A stretch of 64,000 nucleotides of DNA, taken from positions 310,001 through 374,000 of the forward strand of contig NZ_JAASQT010000001.1 of NCBI RefSeq assembly GCF_011761985.1, in the 5' to 3' direction. This document shows, piece by piece, positions 1 through 8,430 of this stretch. Below the pieces are notes generated by a model. That model saw only the letters and a program-made list of their open reading frames with translations. It was not told where the DNA came from and did not search any database. Position numbers and translations under genes: made by a program. This DNA is from Brevundimonas terrae. GTDB lineage: Bacteria; Pseudomonadota; Alphaproteobacteria; Caulobacterales; Caulobacteraceae. Within the stretch, counting starts at the first letter, position 1, and each line of letters begins with the position of its first letter.

Positions 1-595
1 GCCCGCCGGTCCGTCCGAACTGATGGTGGTGGCCGATAGCGCCGCCGATCCGATCATCGCCGCCGCCGACCTGCTGGGTCAGGCCGAGCACGATACCGAC
101 GCACAGGTTATTCTGGTCGCCACATCCAAATCCGCCCTCAACGCCATTATCGAAGAGGTCGAAGACCAGATCACCACCCTGCCCCGCGCAGAGATTGCCC
201 GCGCCTCGCTAGCCAATGCCCGCGGCATCCTTGCTCGGGACCGCGAGACGATACTGGAGGTCATCAACCTCTACGCCCCCGAACACCTTGCCCTGCAAAC
301 CGAGGATGCCGGTGATCTGGTGGACGGGATCGAAGCTGCCGGTGCCATCTTTGTCGGGGCATGGGCCGCAGAAACCCTCGGCGATTACGCCGCCGGTCCC
401 AGCCACGTCCTGCCCACCGATGGCAGCGCCCGCGCCCTTGGCGGTATCACCACCGCCAGCTTCATGACCTCGATGTCGGTGCAATATGTCAACGAGGAAG
501 GCGCGCACACCCTTGCCCCCGTGGCCGCACGCCTTGCCCGCCTCGAAGGGTTGGAAGCCCACGCCCGCGCCGCAGATTACAGGTGTGAAGAATGA
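1..595 (+). CDS. hisD: Histidinol dehydrogenase, C-terminal part (5' end outside window)
   Basis: Oxidises L-histidinol to L-histidine in two NAD-dependent steps, the last reactions of histidine synthesis. The frame is open from base 2 and begins inside the conserved PAGPSE segment. Seen further on: NLYAPEHL with the catalytic Glu-His pair, the GPSHVLPTDGSAR segment and the C-terminal EGLEAHARAA. About 198 codons are present, so a bit less than half of the usual ~430-residue enzyme. Its stop overlaps the next start as ATGA, so it is the upstream member of a translationally coupled operon. Identification is secure; the start lies outside the window. Confidence 0.96.
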   Translation, partial: PAGPSELMVVADSAADPIIAAADLLGQAEHDTDAQVILVATSKSALNAIIEEVEDQITTLPRAEIARASLANARGILARDRETILEVINLYAPEHLALQTEDAGDLVDGIEAAGAIFVGAWAAETLGDYAAGPSHVLPTDGSARALGGITTASFMTSMSVQYVNEEGAHTLAPVAARLARLEGLEAHARAADYRCEE

Positions 596-2016
596 GCCTG
601 CCCGCACCCTTTCCTCCGCTCGTATCGGGTGCCGAGGGCCTGGACGCCTATCCGGCCAGTCCTGCGGCTCTGGCCGCGCGTATGGCCGAGATCTATGGCG
701 TTGATCCCGAACAGGTTCTGCCTGTTCGCGGTCTGACCCACGCGCTGGAACTGGTGTGGCGTCTGGCGGCCCGTGACGGTGGCTCGGTCGAAGCCCCCAA
801 GGCCGAGCCTTACTTGCGCCTGTCAGCCATCTATCCGGCCAAGGGTGATGCGATGGCTGTCATCGCCCGCGCCGTAGGATCGCTCGAGGCTATTACCGAA
901 ATGGCCGCCCGCGTCGCCCCCGCCCTGCTGGTGGTGGACGAAGGCATGATCGAGTTTTCGGATGCCACCTCGGCCGTCACGGTCATTAAAGACACGCCCA
1001 ACCTCGTCGTGCTTCGCAGCCTGTCACTGGCCTATGGTCTGGCCGGTGCGCGTGTCGGGGCCGCCATTGCCCAACCGCAAATCCTCGCCCGCCTTGAAAG
1101 CGTGCTGGAACCCTATGCCCTGCCCGCCCCGCTGGTGAAGCTGGCGCAGCAGGTGCTGGACCCGTCGCGCATGCTGGAAGGCCATGAACGTATCGCCACG
1201 GTCCGTCGCGAACGCGAACGCCTCGTGCGCGAACTGTCGCGCCTCATGCCCGTCGATAACGGCATAGGTCCGATCATCATCGCCCGCCCCGCCGATATCG
1301 ACAGCGCACTGGCCGCGTTGAAAACATACGGCATCAGTGCCGATGTGTCCGAAGAGCGCCTGCGTCTGCCGGTGTCCCTCAAGAGCGACGTCAATGACCG
1401 CCTTCTGGCTGCCTTCGGCCTGACGCCCGCCAACAAACGCGCACCCCGTACCGGCCAATCTGTGCGTGATACCCACGAGACCCGTATCGTCTGCGCCGTG
1501 AACCTTGATGAAACCGGTCCTGTAAAGATCGAAACCGGCATCGGCTTCTTTGACCACATGCTGGAACAGATCGCCGCCCATGGCGGGTTTTCGCTGCGCC
1601 TCAAATGCGAGGGCGATCTCCACACCGATCCGCACCACACCATCGAAGACAGCGCCATTGCTCTGGGCCAAGCCCTGAAACAGGCACTGGGCGAACGCAA
1701 GGGCATCCAGCGTTACGGCTTTGTCCTGCCGATGGACGAAGCCAATGCGGTTGTCTCCATCGACCTGTCGGGCCGTCCCTTCCCTGTCTTCGAAGGCACG
1801 TTCGATACGCCCTATCTGGGTGACTATCGCACCGACATGACCGCCCACGTCTTCCGCTCGCTGGCCGAACACCTCGGGGCCGCCGTCCACATCAAGGTCA
1901 CCGGCACCGACGACCACCACAAGACCGAGGCCTGCTATAAGGGTTTTGGCCGCGCGCTGCGTCAGGCCATCCGCATCGAGGGCGACGCCATCCCGTCCAC
2001 CAAGGGCGTGCTGTAA
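592..2016 (+). CDS. hisB: Fusion of a degenerate HisC-like domain with imidazoleglycerol-phosphate dehydratase (HisB)
   Basis: Residues ~288-474 are a full IGP dehydratase: GIGFFDHMLEQIAAH, DLHTDPHHTIEDSA, GTDDHHKTEACYKGFGRAL and PSTKG hold the metal-binding His/Glu residues. It dehydrates imidazoleglycerol phosphate to imidazoleacetol phosphate. Residues ~1-280 resemble histidinol-phosphate aminotransferase, but shortened (the family has ~350 residues). The PLP-lysine motif reads RSLSLAYGLAG, with Leu146 (codon 1027-1029) where HisC has Lys; the SPNNPTG loop is missing; and the GxDE phosphate-binding segment reads GLTH. Asp116 in VVDEG is kept. The HAD phosphatase domain that precedes IGPD in enteric HisB is absent. 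I infer that the HisC part cannot transaminate and that a working HisC lies elsewhere. Overlaps hisD by 4 bp and hisH by 1 bp (TAATG). Confidence 0.93.
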   Translation: MSLPAPFPPLVSGAEGLDAYPASPAALAARMAEIYGVDPEQVLPVRGLTHALELVWRLAARDGGSVEAPKAEPYLRLSAIYPAKGDAMAVIARAVGSLEAITEMAARVAPALLVVDEGMIEFSDATSAVTVIKDTPNLVVLRSLSLAYGLAGARVGAAIAQPQILARLESVLEPYALPAPLVKLAQQVLDPSRMLEGHERIATVRRERERLVRELSRLMPVDNGIGPIIIARPADIDSALAALKTYGISADVSEERLRLPVSLKSDVNDRLLAAFGLTPANKRAPRTGQSVRDTHETRIVCAVNLDETGPVKIETGIGFFDHMLEQIAAHGGFSLRLKCEGDLHTDPHHTIEDSAIALGQALKQALGERKGIQRYGFVLPMDEANAVVSIDLSGRPFPVFEGTFDTPYLGDYRTDMTAHVFRSLAEHLGAAVHIKVTGTDDHHKTEACYKGFGRALRQAIRIEGDAIPSTKGVL

Positions 2017-2615
2017 TGGACGTGACCCTGATCGGTTATGGCGCGGGCAATATCGCCTCGGTGCGTTTTGCGCTGGAGCGGCTGGGTGCGCGGGTGCGCA
2101 TCACCGACGATCCGGCAGATGTGCCCGAGGCCGAGCGTGTCATCCTGCCCGGTGTCGGGGCGGCGGGCTATGCCATGAAACAGCTCAACGCCCTCGGGCT
2201 GACGGATGCGCTGCGGGCCTTCGAGCGTCCCTTGCTGGGCGTCTGCCTTGGCCAGCAGCTTTTGTTCGAGACATCCGACGAAGACGGCGGTGCCGACATG
2301 CTGGGTCTGATCGACGGCCGCGTTACCCCCGTCATATCCGGCCCCTCGCGTCCCTCCCCCCATATGGGATGGAGCCGCCTGCATATCCGCCGCGATGACC
2401 CGTTAATGCAGGGCGTCGAGGCCGGAGAATGGGTCTATTTCGTGCATAGCTTCGTCTGCCCCGATGGTCCGGCCACCGTCGCCTATGCCGATTACGGCCA
2501 GACCGTTCCCGCCGTTGTGAACAGCGGCAATCGCTGGGGCTGCCAATTCCACCCCGAGCGTTCGGCCAAGACCGGCGCGCGTATCCTCAAAAACTTCCTC
2601 GAGTTACCGGCATGA
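2016..2615 (+). CDS. hisH: Imidazole glycerol phosphate synthase, glutaminase subunit
   Basis: Class I glutamine amidotransferase of 199 residues that supplies ammonia to HisF. The nucleophile sits in GVCLGQQLLFE, and the catalytic His-Glu pair in CQFHPERSAKTG near the C terminus. The N terminus MDVTLIGYGAGN is the usual HisH start. Its start shares one base with the upstream stop and its own stop overlaps hisA by 4 bp (ATGA), so translation is probably coupled through the operon. Length is normal for the family. Confidence 0.97.
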   Translation: MDVTLIGYGAGNIASVRFALERLGARVRITDDPADVPEAERVILPGVGAAGYAMKQLNALGLTDALRAFERPLLGVCLGQQLLFETSDEDGGADMLGLIDGRVTPVISGPSRPSPHMGWSRLHIRRDDPLMQGVEAGEWVYFVHSFVCPDGPATVAYADYGQTVPAVVNSGNRWGCQFHPERSAKTGARILKNFLELPA

Positions 2616-3343
2616 TCATCTACCCCGCCATCGACCTGAAAGACGGCTTTGCGGTGCGCCTGCTGCACGGTGATTTCAATCAGGTCACCCGCTACGACGA
2701 CAACCCCGCCCACCGCCTCGCCGCCTTTGCTGCCGAGGGTGCGCAATGGGTCCATATTGTCGATCTCGACGGTGCCAAGGCCGGCGCGGCCCAGCAATAT
2801 GAGCTGGTCGGCGAAATGGCCCGTGCCGTGGATATCAAAATCCAGTGCGGCGGCGGGGTCCGTACCGAGGACGATATCAAACACCTGCTGGACAATGGCG
2901 TCACCCGCGTCGTTGTCGGCTCTCTGGCCGTCACCCAGACCGATCAGGTTCTGGCATGGCTGGACCAGTTCGGCTCCGAAGCCATCACTCTGGCCCTCGA
3001 TGTCAAATACGAGGACGGCCTGCCCGTGCCCGCCCTGAAGGGCTGGACCCAGTCGGCCGGTGTCGATCTGTGGACCGTGCTGGACCGCTATCCGTCCAGC
3101 CTGCTGACCCATGTTCTGATGACCGATGTCAGCCGTGACGGTGCCTTGACCGGTGCCAATATCGACCTGCTGAGCGAGGCCGTACAACGCCGCCCCGATC
3201 TAAAGATACAGGCCTCGGGCGGCGTCGCCACCCTTGAGGACCTGACCGCCGCCAAGGCCATCGGCTGTGACGGTGCCATCACCGGCCGCGCCCTCTATGA
3301 AGGCCGTTTCACGGTGACCGAAGCCCTGAAAGCGGTCCAATGA
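2612..3343 (+). CDS. hisA: Phosphoribosylformimino-5-aminoimidazole carboxamide ribotide isomerase
   Basis: TIM-barrel isomerase (243 residues) that converts ProFAR to PRFAR. The two catalytic aspartates are visible in YPAIDLKDG at the N terminus and in [13 protein letters not shown]; phosphate-binding glycines occur in CGGGVR and SGGVAT. The internal SGW...SGV segment and overall sequence look closer to the enterobacterial HisA type than to common alphaproteobacterial ones, judged by eye. It is coupled to hisH by ATGA and followed by a 28-bp gap to hisF. Confidence 0.97.
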   Translation: MIIYPAIDLKDGFAVRLLHGDFNQVTRYDDNPAHRLAAFAAEGAQWVHIVDLDGAKAGAAQQYELVGEMARAVDIKIQCGGGVRTEDDIKHLLDNGVTRVVVGSLAVTQTDQVLAWLDQFGSEAITLALDVKYEDGLPVPALKGWTQSAGVDLWTVLDRYPSSLLTHVLMTDVSRDGALTGANIDLLSEAVQRRPDLKIQASGGVATLEDLTAAKAIGCDGAITGRALYEGRFTVTEALKAVQ

Positions 3344-3371
3344 CCCTGTTTTTCAGCAAGGATGCGGTCCA

Positions 3372-4139
3372 ATGACCGCCAGGCGCATCATCCCCTGCCT
3401 CGACGTGAAAGACGGTCGCGTCGTCAAGGGCGTGCGCTTTGAAGGTCACGTCGATATGGGCGATGCCGCAGAGCTTGCCGCCCGTTATCGTGACGAGGGC
3501 GCGGACGAGCTGGTCTTTTACGACATCACCGCCAGTCCCGAAGGCCGCACCCTTGATTATTCATGGGTGCAGGACATTGCCCGCCTTTTGGACATCCCCT
3601 TCTGTGTCGCGGGCGGTATCCGCACTGTCGAACAGGCCGCCCGCTGTCTGGACCACGGGGCTGACAAGGTGTCGATCAACTCGCCCGCTCTGGAACGGCC
3701 CGAACTGATTACCGAAATGGCCGAGCGACTGGGCCGTCAGTGCGTCGTCGTCGGCGTCGACAGCGCCTTTCAGGATGGCGAATGGAAGGTCCACAAATAT
3801 ACTGGCGATCCCGATGCCCGACGCGGCGCGGGCAAGCGGACACTGGACTGGATTCTGGAAGCCCAGAGCCTGGGCGCAGGCGAGATCGTGCTGAACTGCA
3901 TCGATCAGGACGGCGTGCGTAAAGGCTATGACATTGCCCAACTGTCTGCGGTGCGCGAGCGCCTGACCATTCCATTGGTGGCGTCGGGCGGCGCAGGCGC
4001 GATGGAGCATTTCCTGTCGGCCTTCAAGGATGCCGACGTTTCAGGTGCCTTGGCCGCCAGCGTCTTCCACTCGGGAGCCATCGCCATTCCCGACCTGAAA
4101 ACCTATCTGGATGCCCATGGCATAGAGGTGCGGATATGA
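3372..4139 (+). CDS. hisF: Imidazole glycerol phosphate synthase, cyclase subunit
   Basis: TIM barrel of 255 residues that, with HisH, forms imidazole glycerol phosphate and AICAR from PRFAR and ammonia. The catalytic Asp of [12 protein letters not shown] (N-terminal) and the second Asp in [11 protein letters not shown] are present, as are the phosphate loops VAGGIRT and [11 protein letters not shown]. The start ATG comes directly after a short untranslated stretch behind hisA, and the stop overlaps the hisIE start as ATGA. Confidence 0.97.
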   Translation: MTARRIIPCLDVKDGRVVKGVRFEGHVDMGDAAELAARYRDEGADELVFYDITASPEGRTLDYSWVQDIARLLDIPFCVAGGIRTVEQAARCLDHGADKVSINSPALERPELITEMAERLGRQCVVVGVDSAFQDGEWKVHKYTGDPDARRGAGKRTLDWILEAQSLGAGEIVLNCIDQDGVRKGYDIAQLSAVRERLTIPLVASGGAGAMEHFLSAFKDADVSGALAASVFHSGAIAIPDLKTYLDAHGIEVRI

Positions 4140-4759
4140 CCGCTGTGACTGTCGATTTCGATATCGAAACCATCGACTTTGCCAAGGGCGACGGCCTGAT
4201 CCCCGCCGTGGTTCAGGATGCCGACACACTTCAGGTCCTGACCCTCGCCTATATGGACAAGGCGGCGCTTGCCGAAACCATAGACAGCGGACAGGCCACC
4301 TTCTTCTCGCGCTCGCGCGGCGGGCGATGGCGCAAGGGGGAAACCTCGGGCGATTTCCTCAATGTCGTGTCGGTCACGCCCGATTGCGATGCCGATGCCG
4401 TAGTGCTCAAGGTCCGCCCCGTCGGCAATGCCTGCCACCTGAACCGCGTCTCTTGTTTTGGTGACGAAGTGGCCCCCGGTGTCGGTCAACTGGCGAAACT
4501 GGAACGCACCATTGCTATCCGTGCCGCCGCCGATCCTCAAGAAAGCTGGACCGCCCGCCTGATGCAGCAAGGCATCAAACGCATTGCCCAGAAGGTCGGT
4601 GAAGAAGGCGTTGAAACCGCTCTGGCCGCGACCGCCGGTCCCGACGCGGAAGTCGCCAGTGAATCAGCCGACCTGATCTATCACCTTCTGGTCCTGCTTC
4701 AGGCGCGCGGCATGAAACTTAAGGATGTCATCGACGTTCTGAAATCGCGTGAAAAGTAA
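4136..4759 (+). CDS. hisIE: Phosphoribosyl-AMP cyclohydrolase / phosphoribosyl-ATP pyrophosphatase fusion
   Basis: Bifunctional enzyme for steps 2 and 3 of histidine synthesis. The N-terminal ~115 residues are the cyclohydrolase ([18 protein letters not shown], the metal site DCDAD, and the cysteines in [11 protein letters not shown]). The C-terminal ~90 residues are the pyrophosphatase ([18 protein letters not shown] and [13 protein letters not shown]). Length 207 residues, close to enteric HisI (~203). In most alphaproteobacteria hisI and hisE are separate genes, so this fusion is one of the signs that the operon has a non-standard origin. Last gene of the operon; no strong terminator is visible behind it. 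Confidence 0.96.
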   Translation: MTAVTVDFDIETIDFAKGDGLIPAVVQDADTLQVLTLAYMDKAALAETIDSGQATFFSRSRGGRWRKGETSGDFLNVVSVTPDCDADAVVLKVRPVGNACHLNRVSCFGDEVAPGVGQLAKLERTIAIRAAADPQESWTARLMQQGIKRIAQKVGEEGVETALAATAGPDAEVASESADLIYHLLVLLQARGMKLKDVIDVLKSREK

Positions 4760-4879
4760 CCCTTTCGAGTAACGAACTGTCATATCCCCAGTAGTAACAT
4801 GGCTGTGCTTTGCTTTTTTATGTTGCGCTGAATATGCCAACCGCCCTGCGAACAGCCTGTTCGCCTTGGAGAGATACAC

Positions 4880-5764
4880 ATGTCGCGATTTATCCGTCCT
4901 GTACTGGCCGCGTGCCTGGTCCTCGCACCGGTAGCGACCGCTCAGGCTCAGGATTGGCGTGGCACGCCGGTATTCGGTCAGACCCGACTGAGCGGCGGCT
5001 TCACACCGGATCCCCACACCGTGCAAATGACCGCTGGCGGCAATAATGACGCCGGCCAACTGGGCGGCGGTCGCTGCGCCGGTATGATCGGCAATAATCC
5101 GGACTATGTGCTGCGTTACTCGGCCACCGACATGCCGCTCTATATCCGCAGCAATTCGGATTCCGACACCACGCTGGTCGTGCGCGATCCGCAAGGTTCC
5201 TGGCAGTGCGATGACGACACCAACGGCCTGAGCCCGGAACTGTCCTTCCCGCGCCCGCAATCGGGTACCTATCACATCTGGGTCGGCACCTATGGCAATG
5301 AGCGCGCACGCGCCACGCTGGAAATCTCGGAACTATCGGATTCGGGCACCTATGCCTCGGGTGGCCAGATCGATCTGAGCCTCGATTCCAATTTCGGCGG
5401 CGTGACCCTGCGCAGCGGCTTCCGCCCCGATCCGCACAATATCGAGATTGTGGCCGGTGGCAGTGTGCCGATCTCCTCGGTGGATGACAGCTGCCCCGGT
5501 TCGGTGTCCTCGGCACCGGACTATTCGGTGACCTATACGGGCAACCGCAACGCGCCGCTGGTCTTCACCTTCGTCAGCGATGATGACGCCGTGCTGCTTA
5601 TCAACGGGCCGGACGGTGAATGGACCTGCGACGACGACAGCGACGGCAATCTGGACCCGCGCGTCTCCTATCGCCGCGCCCAGAGCGGCACCTACGACAT
5701 CTGGGTCGGCACGGTTGGCGGCCAAATGGCCAACGGCACCCTGTCAGTTTCGGAAATCAACTAA
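4880..5764 (+). CDS. Secreted protein of two tandem PPC-like beta domains
   Basis: 294 residues with a Sec signal peptide (basic MSRFIR, hydrophobic core, AQA cleavage near residue 23). The mature part is two copies of a ~115-residue unit, each with GGF/GFxPDPH at the start, an RC/SC cysteine, xWxCDDD and a closing QSGTYxIWVGT strand. This resembles the bacterial pre-peptidase C-terminal (PPC) beta-sandwich, but no peptidase is attached. The two cysteines per repeat could form a disulfide in the periplasm. It stands alone, 120 bp after the his operon, with its own terminator. Function unknown; a carbohydrate- or protein-binding role is only inference. Confidence 0.85.
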   Translation: MSRFIRPVLAACLVLAPVATAQAQDWRGTPVFGQTRLSGGFTPDPHTVQMTAGGNNDAGQLGGGRCAGMIGNNPDYVLRYSATDMPLYIRSNSDSDTTLVVRDPQGSWQCDDDTNGLSPELSFPRPQSGTYHIWVGTYGNERARATLEISELSDSGTYASGGQIDLSLDSNFGGVTLRSGFRPDPHNIEIVAGGSVPISSVDDSCPGSVSSAPDYSVTYTGNRNAPLVFTFVSDDDAVLLINGPDGEWTCDDDSDGNLDPRVSYRRAQSGTYDIWVGTVGGQMANGTLSVSEIN

Positions 5765-5789
5765 GCCTGTATTTCCAAGCAAGATGAAG

Positions 5790-5824
5790 CGCCCCGCACC
5801 TTTCCGGTACGGGGCGTTTTTCTT
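5790..5824 (+). terminator. Rho-independent terminator
   Basis: Perfect 7-bp stem CGCCCCG / CGGGGCG separated by 13 bases and followed by a T-rich run. It lies 26 bp after the PPC-like gene. Confidence 0.85.
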
Positions 5825-5923
5825 TGCCTTAAATATCTCGGATCACTCAAACTTCACGGATGTGTGAACTGAATCTGCTCCTTCGCGTTTACCTATCTCC
5901 ACACCCCTTGCGAGGAGTTCCAA

Positions 5924-6217
5924 ATGCGTAAAATTGTACTTGCTGCGATTTCTGTTGCTGCCCTGACCGGTCTGGCCGCTTGCCAGAACGCGGCCGAAAA
6001 AGAAGCCGACGCCAAGGCCGATGCCGTAGAGGCTCAGGCCGATGTGGCCGTGACCCAGCTTGAAAATCAGGCTGATGCCGCCTCCACCAATGCCGCTCAG
6101 GAATCGCTTGATGCCCAGGCCGATGCTGTGGGCAAGGCTGCCGAAAAACAGGCCGACGCCATTCGTGACAGCGCGACCCCCGCACCGGCCCCGGCTCCGG
6201 CTACCCCCAGCCACTAA
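5924..6217 (+). CDS. Small alanine-rich coiled-coil lipoprotein
   Basis: 97 residues. The signal peptide ends in the lipobox LTGLAAC, so Cys20 should be acylated. The mature part is low complexity, rich in Ala, Asp, Gln and Glu with a heptad-like pattern (EAQADVAV, ADAVGKAAEKQADAI), and ends in a short Pro-Ala tail. This suggests a helical, possibly peptidoglycan-facing envelope protein, in the manner of small Lpp-like proteins, but no family is recognised. A GAGG ribosome-binding site lies 7-10 bp upstream of the ATG. Flanked by terminators on both sides, so monocistronic. Confidence 0.8.
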   Translation: MRKIVLAAISVAALTGLAACQNAAEKEADAKADAVEAQADVAVTQLENQADAASTNAAQESLDAQADAVGKAAEKQADAIRDSATPAPAPAPATPSH

Positions 6218-6236
6218 GCTGATGTGATCTGCCCAA

Positions 6237-6270
6237 AACCCCGCTGGCTCTGTCGGCGGGGTTCTTCTTT
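6237..6270 (+). terminator. Rho-independent terminator
   Basis: Stem AACCCCGC / GCGGGGTT with an 11-base loop, then TCTTCTTTT. It ends the small lipoprotein transcript only 46 bp before the TonB-dependent receptor start. Confidence 0.85.
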
Positions 6271-6315
6271 TGCAAGCAGACCGGCCTTGGCTATGGTGAA
6301 GGTTCGCAAGGTTTG

Positions 6316-8370
6316 ATGGAGTGTTTCGTGCTGATGGATATCCCCCCACCCCCGCAAACCTCGCCTTCCGAAATCGCCCGGCTCGAAGAGATTGTCGTCA
6401 CAGCGGCCCGCTTGCGCCCGCAACAGGCCCAGCTCGCCTTTGACCACACCCTGTTGCTGGCTCAGGACTTGGCGAACGCACCGCGTGTCGATCAGGCCCT
6501 GCGCCAAATCCCCGCCGTCACCCTGTTTCGCCGCGCCGACAGTCTGGCCGCCAACCCGACCACCCAAGGCCTGTCCCTTCGCGCCATAGCCCCGACGGGG
6601 GCCGGTCGCGCCTTGGTGACGCTGGACGGGGTGCCGATAAACGATCCCTTTGGCGGCTGGGTCATCTGGGGACAGATCACGCCCGAAAGCCTTGAAGCCA
6701 TTGATGTCATGCGCGGCGCGGGCTCCGGCCCCTATGGCGCAGGGGCACTGACGGGCACGATTGCCCTGCGCGAAAGCGACCGCCCTCAGGGCATGGCCGA
6801 CCTGTCGGTGGCCAGCCGTGGCGGACTACGCGCCGCCGCCAGCACCCGTCTTGAACATGGCCGGTTCGGGCTGACCGTTTCCGGCAACCACGAAACCAGC
6901 GACGGCTATGTGCCGGTGCGCGGCCTTCAATCCGGCCCTGCCGATGTGCCGATGGACCTGAAGCTTGAAAGCCTGTCCGGTCGTCTGGACTATGCTGTCG
7001 GTGACGAGACCAGCCTGTCGCTGCGGGCCGCAAGCTGGGAAGAAGACCGCGGATCGGGCCTTGGCCGCAACCGTGCCAATGCGTCGGGAAACAGCGTCTC
7101 GGCCACCTTGTCCAAACAGGCCACCCAAGGGCCATCGTGGCGCATCCAGTTGTGGGAGAACCACAGCAACCTGTTCAACACGTCCGGTGCGGTCTCGCCA
7201 GACCGCACCACCGTCACGCCCGCCAATGAGCAATACCGCACCCCAGCCCGCGGTCGCGGGGCCAATGTCGCGATTCGCAACACGCTGGCCCTGAACGGCC
7301 TGCTGGAATGGGAGATCGGTCTTGATGCCCGCTTTAACGAGGGCCAGACGCAGGAAATGTTCCGCTATATGGGCGGTGTCTTTACGCGCGGGCGCATGGC
7401 GGGCGGCGAGACCTCGGTCATTGGCGGCTATGTCGATGCCTCATGGCTTAACGGGCCATGGATTGTCGCCGGTGGCCTGCGCCTCGACGAATGGAAGAAT
7501 GAGAACGGCTTCCGGTTTGAAAATGACCTGCAAACGGGGGCCACCACCCTTGATGAAAACGATCCCGCCCGCAGCGACAAGGTCGTCAGCGCCCGCTTGG
7601 GGGTTCGCCGTGCCTTGGGGGCCAATAGCTGGCTGCGCGCCTCGGCCTATTCCGGCTTCCGTCCCGCCACCCTCAACGAGCTTCACCGTCCGTTCCGCGT
7701 CGGCAACGACCTGACCGAAGCCAATGCGGGGCTGATACCGGAAACCCTGCAAGGCATCGAAATGGAGTGGGGCCATAGGGGTGATCGCCACAGCCTGTCG
7801 GCCACCCTGTTCCGCAATATGATCGACGACGTTGTGGTCAACGTCACCCTCGCCGAGGGGCCGGGCACCTTCCCGCGTGCGGGCTTTGTGCCGGCAGGCG
7901 GCGTGTTGCGCCAGCGCCAGAATGCCGGATCGGTTTCGGCCACGGGTCTGGAACTGGCAGGCCGTTATGAGGCCAGCGACACCCTTGACCTCAAGGCCGC
8001 ACTGGCATGGACGGATGCCGAAATGGACGGCGGCATGCTGGCCCCGCAACTGACCGGCCTTCGTCCCGCACAGGCCCCCGAATGGAGCGCCAATATCGGG
8101 GCGGACTGGCAGATGACACCCAGCCTCTCCTTGTCGGCCAATGCCCGTTATGAATCGGCCCGTTTCGACGATGATCTAAACAGCCGTCCCCTCAAGGCCG
8201 CATGGACCATCGACACCCGCGCCCAGTGGCAGGTCCTGTCCCATGCCGCCCTGTGGATCGCCGCCGACAACCTGCTGGACGAGGATATCGAGACCGCGAT
8301 GACCGGCACCGGCATTGCCGGATATACCGCCCCGCGCACGGTACGGGCCGGTGTGCGCCTGACCTATTAA
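6316..8370 (+). CDS. TonB-dependent outer-membrane receptor
   Basis: About 684 residues. A TonB-box-like EEIVVTAARL is followed by a plug domain (~residues 40-160, with LDGVPINDPFGGW and MRGAGSGPYGAGALTG) and a long beta barrel ending in the aromatic residue of GVRLTY, as outer-membrane barrels do. The likely substrate is an iron chelate, cobalamin or similar; none can be named. Odd point: the reading frame begins only ~25 residues before the TonB box and shows no Sec signal peptide. Possible starts are TTG 6313, ATG 6316 and ATG 6334. A stop-free extension upstream offers no signal sequence either. No transport partners are adjacent. Confidence 0.9.
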   Translation: MECFVLMDIPPPPQTSPSEIARLEEIVVTAARLRPQQAQLAFDHTLLLAQDLANAPRVDQALRQIPAVTLFRRADSLAANPTTQGLSLRAIAPTGAGRALVTLDGVPINDPFGGWVIWGQITPESLEAIDVMRGAGSGPYGAGALTGTIALRESDRPQGMADLSVASRGGLRAAASTRLEHGRFGLTVSGNHETSDGYVPVRGLQSGPADVPMDLKLESLSGRLDYAVGDETSLSLRAASWEEDRGSGLGRNRANASGNSVSATLSKQATQGPSWRIQLWENHSNLFNTSGAVSPDRTTVTPANEQYRTPARGRGANVAIRNTLALNGLLEWEIGLDARFNEGQTQEMFRYMGGVFTRGRMAGGETSVIGGYVDASWLNGPWIVAGGLRLDEWKNENGFRFENDLQTGATTLDENDPARSDKVVSARLGVRRALGANSWLRASAYSGFRPATLNELHRPFRVGNDLTEANAGLIPETLQGIEMEWGHRGDRHSLSATLFRNMIDDVVVNVTLAEGPGTFPRAGFVPAGGVLRQRQNAGSVSATGLELAGRYEASDTLDLKAALAWTDAEMDGGMLAPQLTGLRPAQAPEWSANIGADWQMTPSLSLSANARYESARFDDDLNSRPLKAAWTIDTRAQWQVLSHAALWIAADNLLDEDIETAMTGTGIAGYTAPRTVRAGVRLTY

Positions 8371-8375
8371 GAGCA

Positions 8376-8407
8376 TAAAAATAGCCCCGCAGCCGAAGCT
8401 GCGGGGC
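8376..8407 (-). terminator. Terminator for the S10 peptidase gene
   Basis: Perfect 10-bp stem GCCCCGCAGC / GCTGCGGGGC. Read on the minus strand the loop is TTCG closed by C-G, a very stable tetraloop, and the stem is followed by TATTTTTATG. No T run follows on the plus strand, so it mainly serves the minus-strand gene. Confidence 0.85.
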
Positions 8408-8430
8408 CAAGGATCATAAGCCCAGACGGC

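Noticed and set aside
592..2016. HisC-HisB fusion as a simple frameshift artefact
   Set aside because: The join is in frame, both flanking junctions use normal 1-4 bp overlaps, and the HisC-like part carries several independent changes rather than one break.
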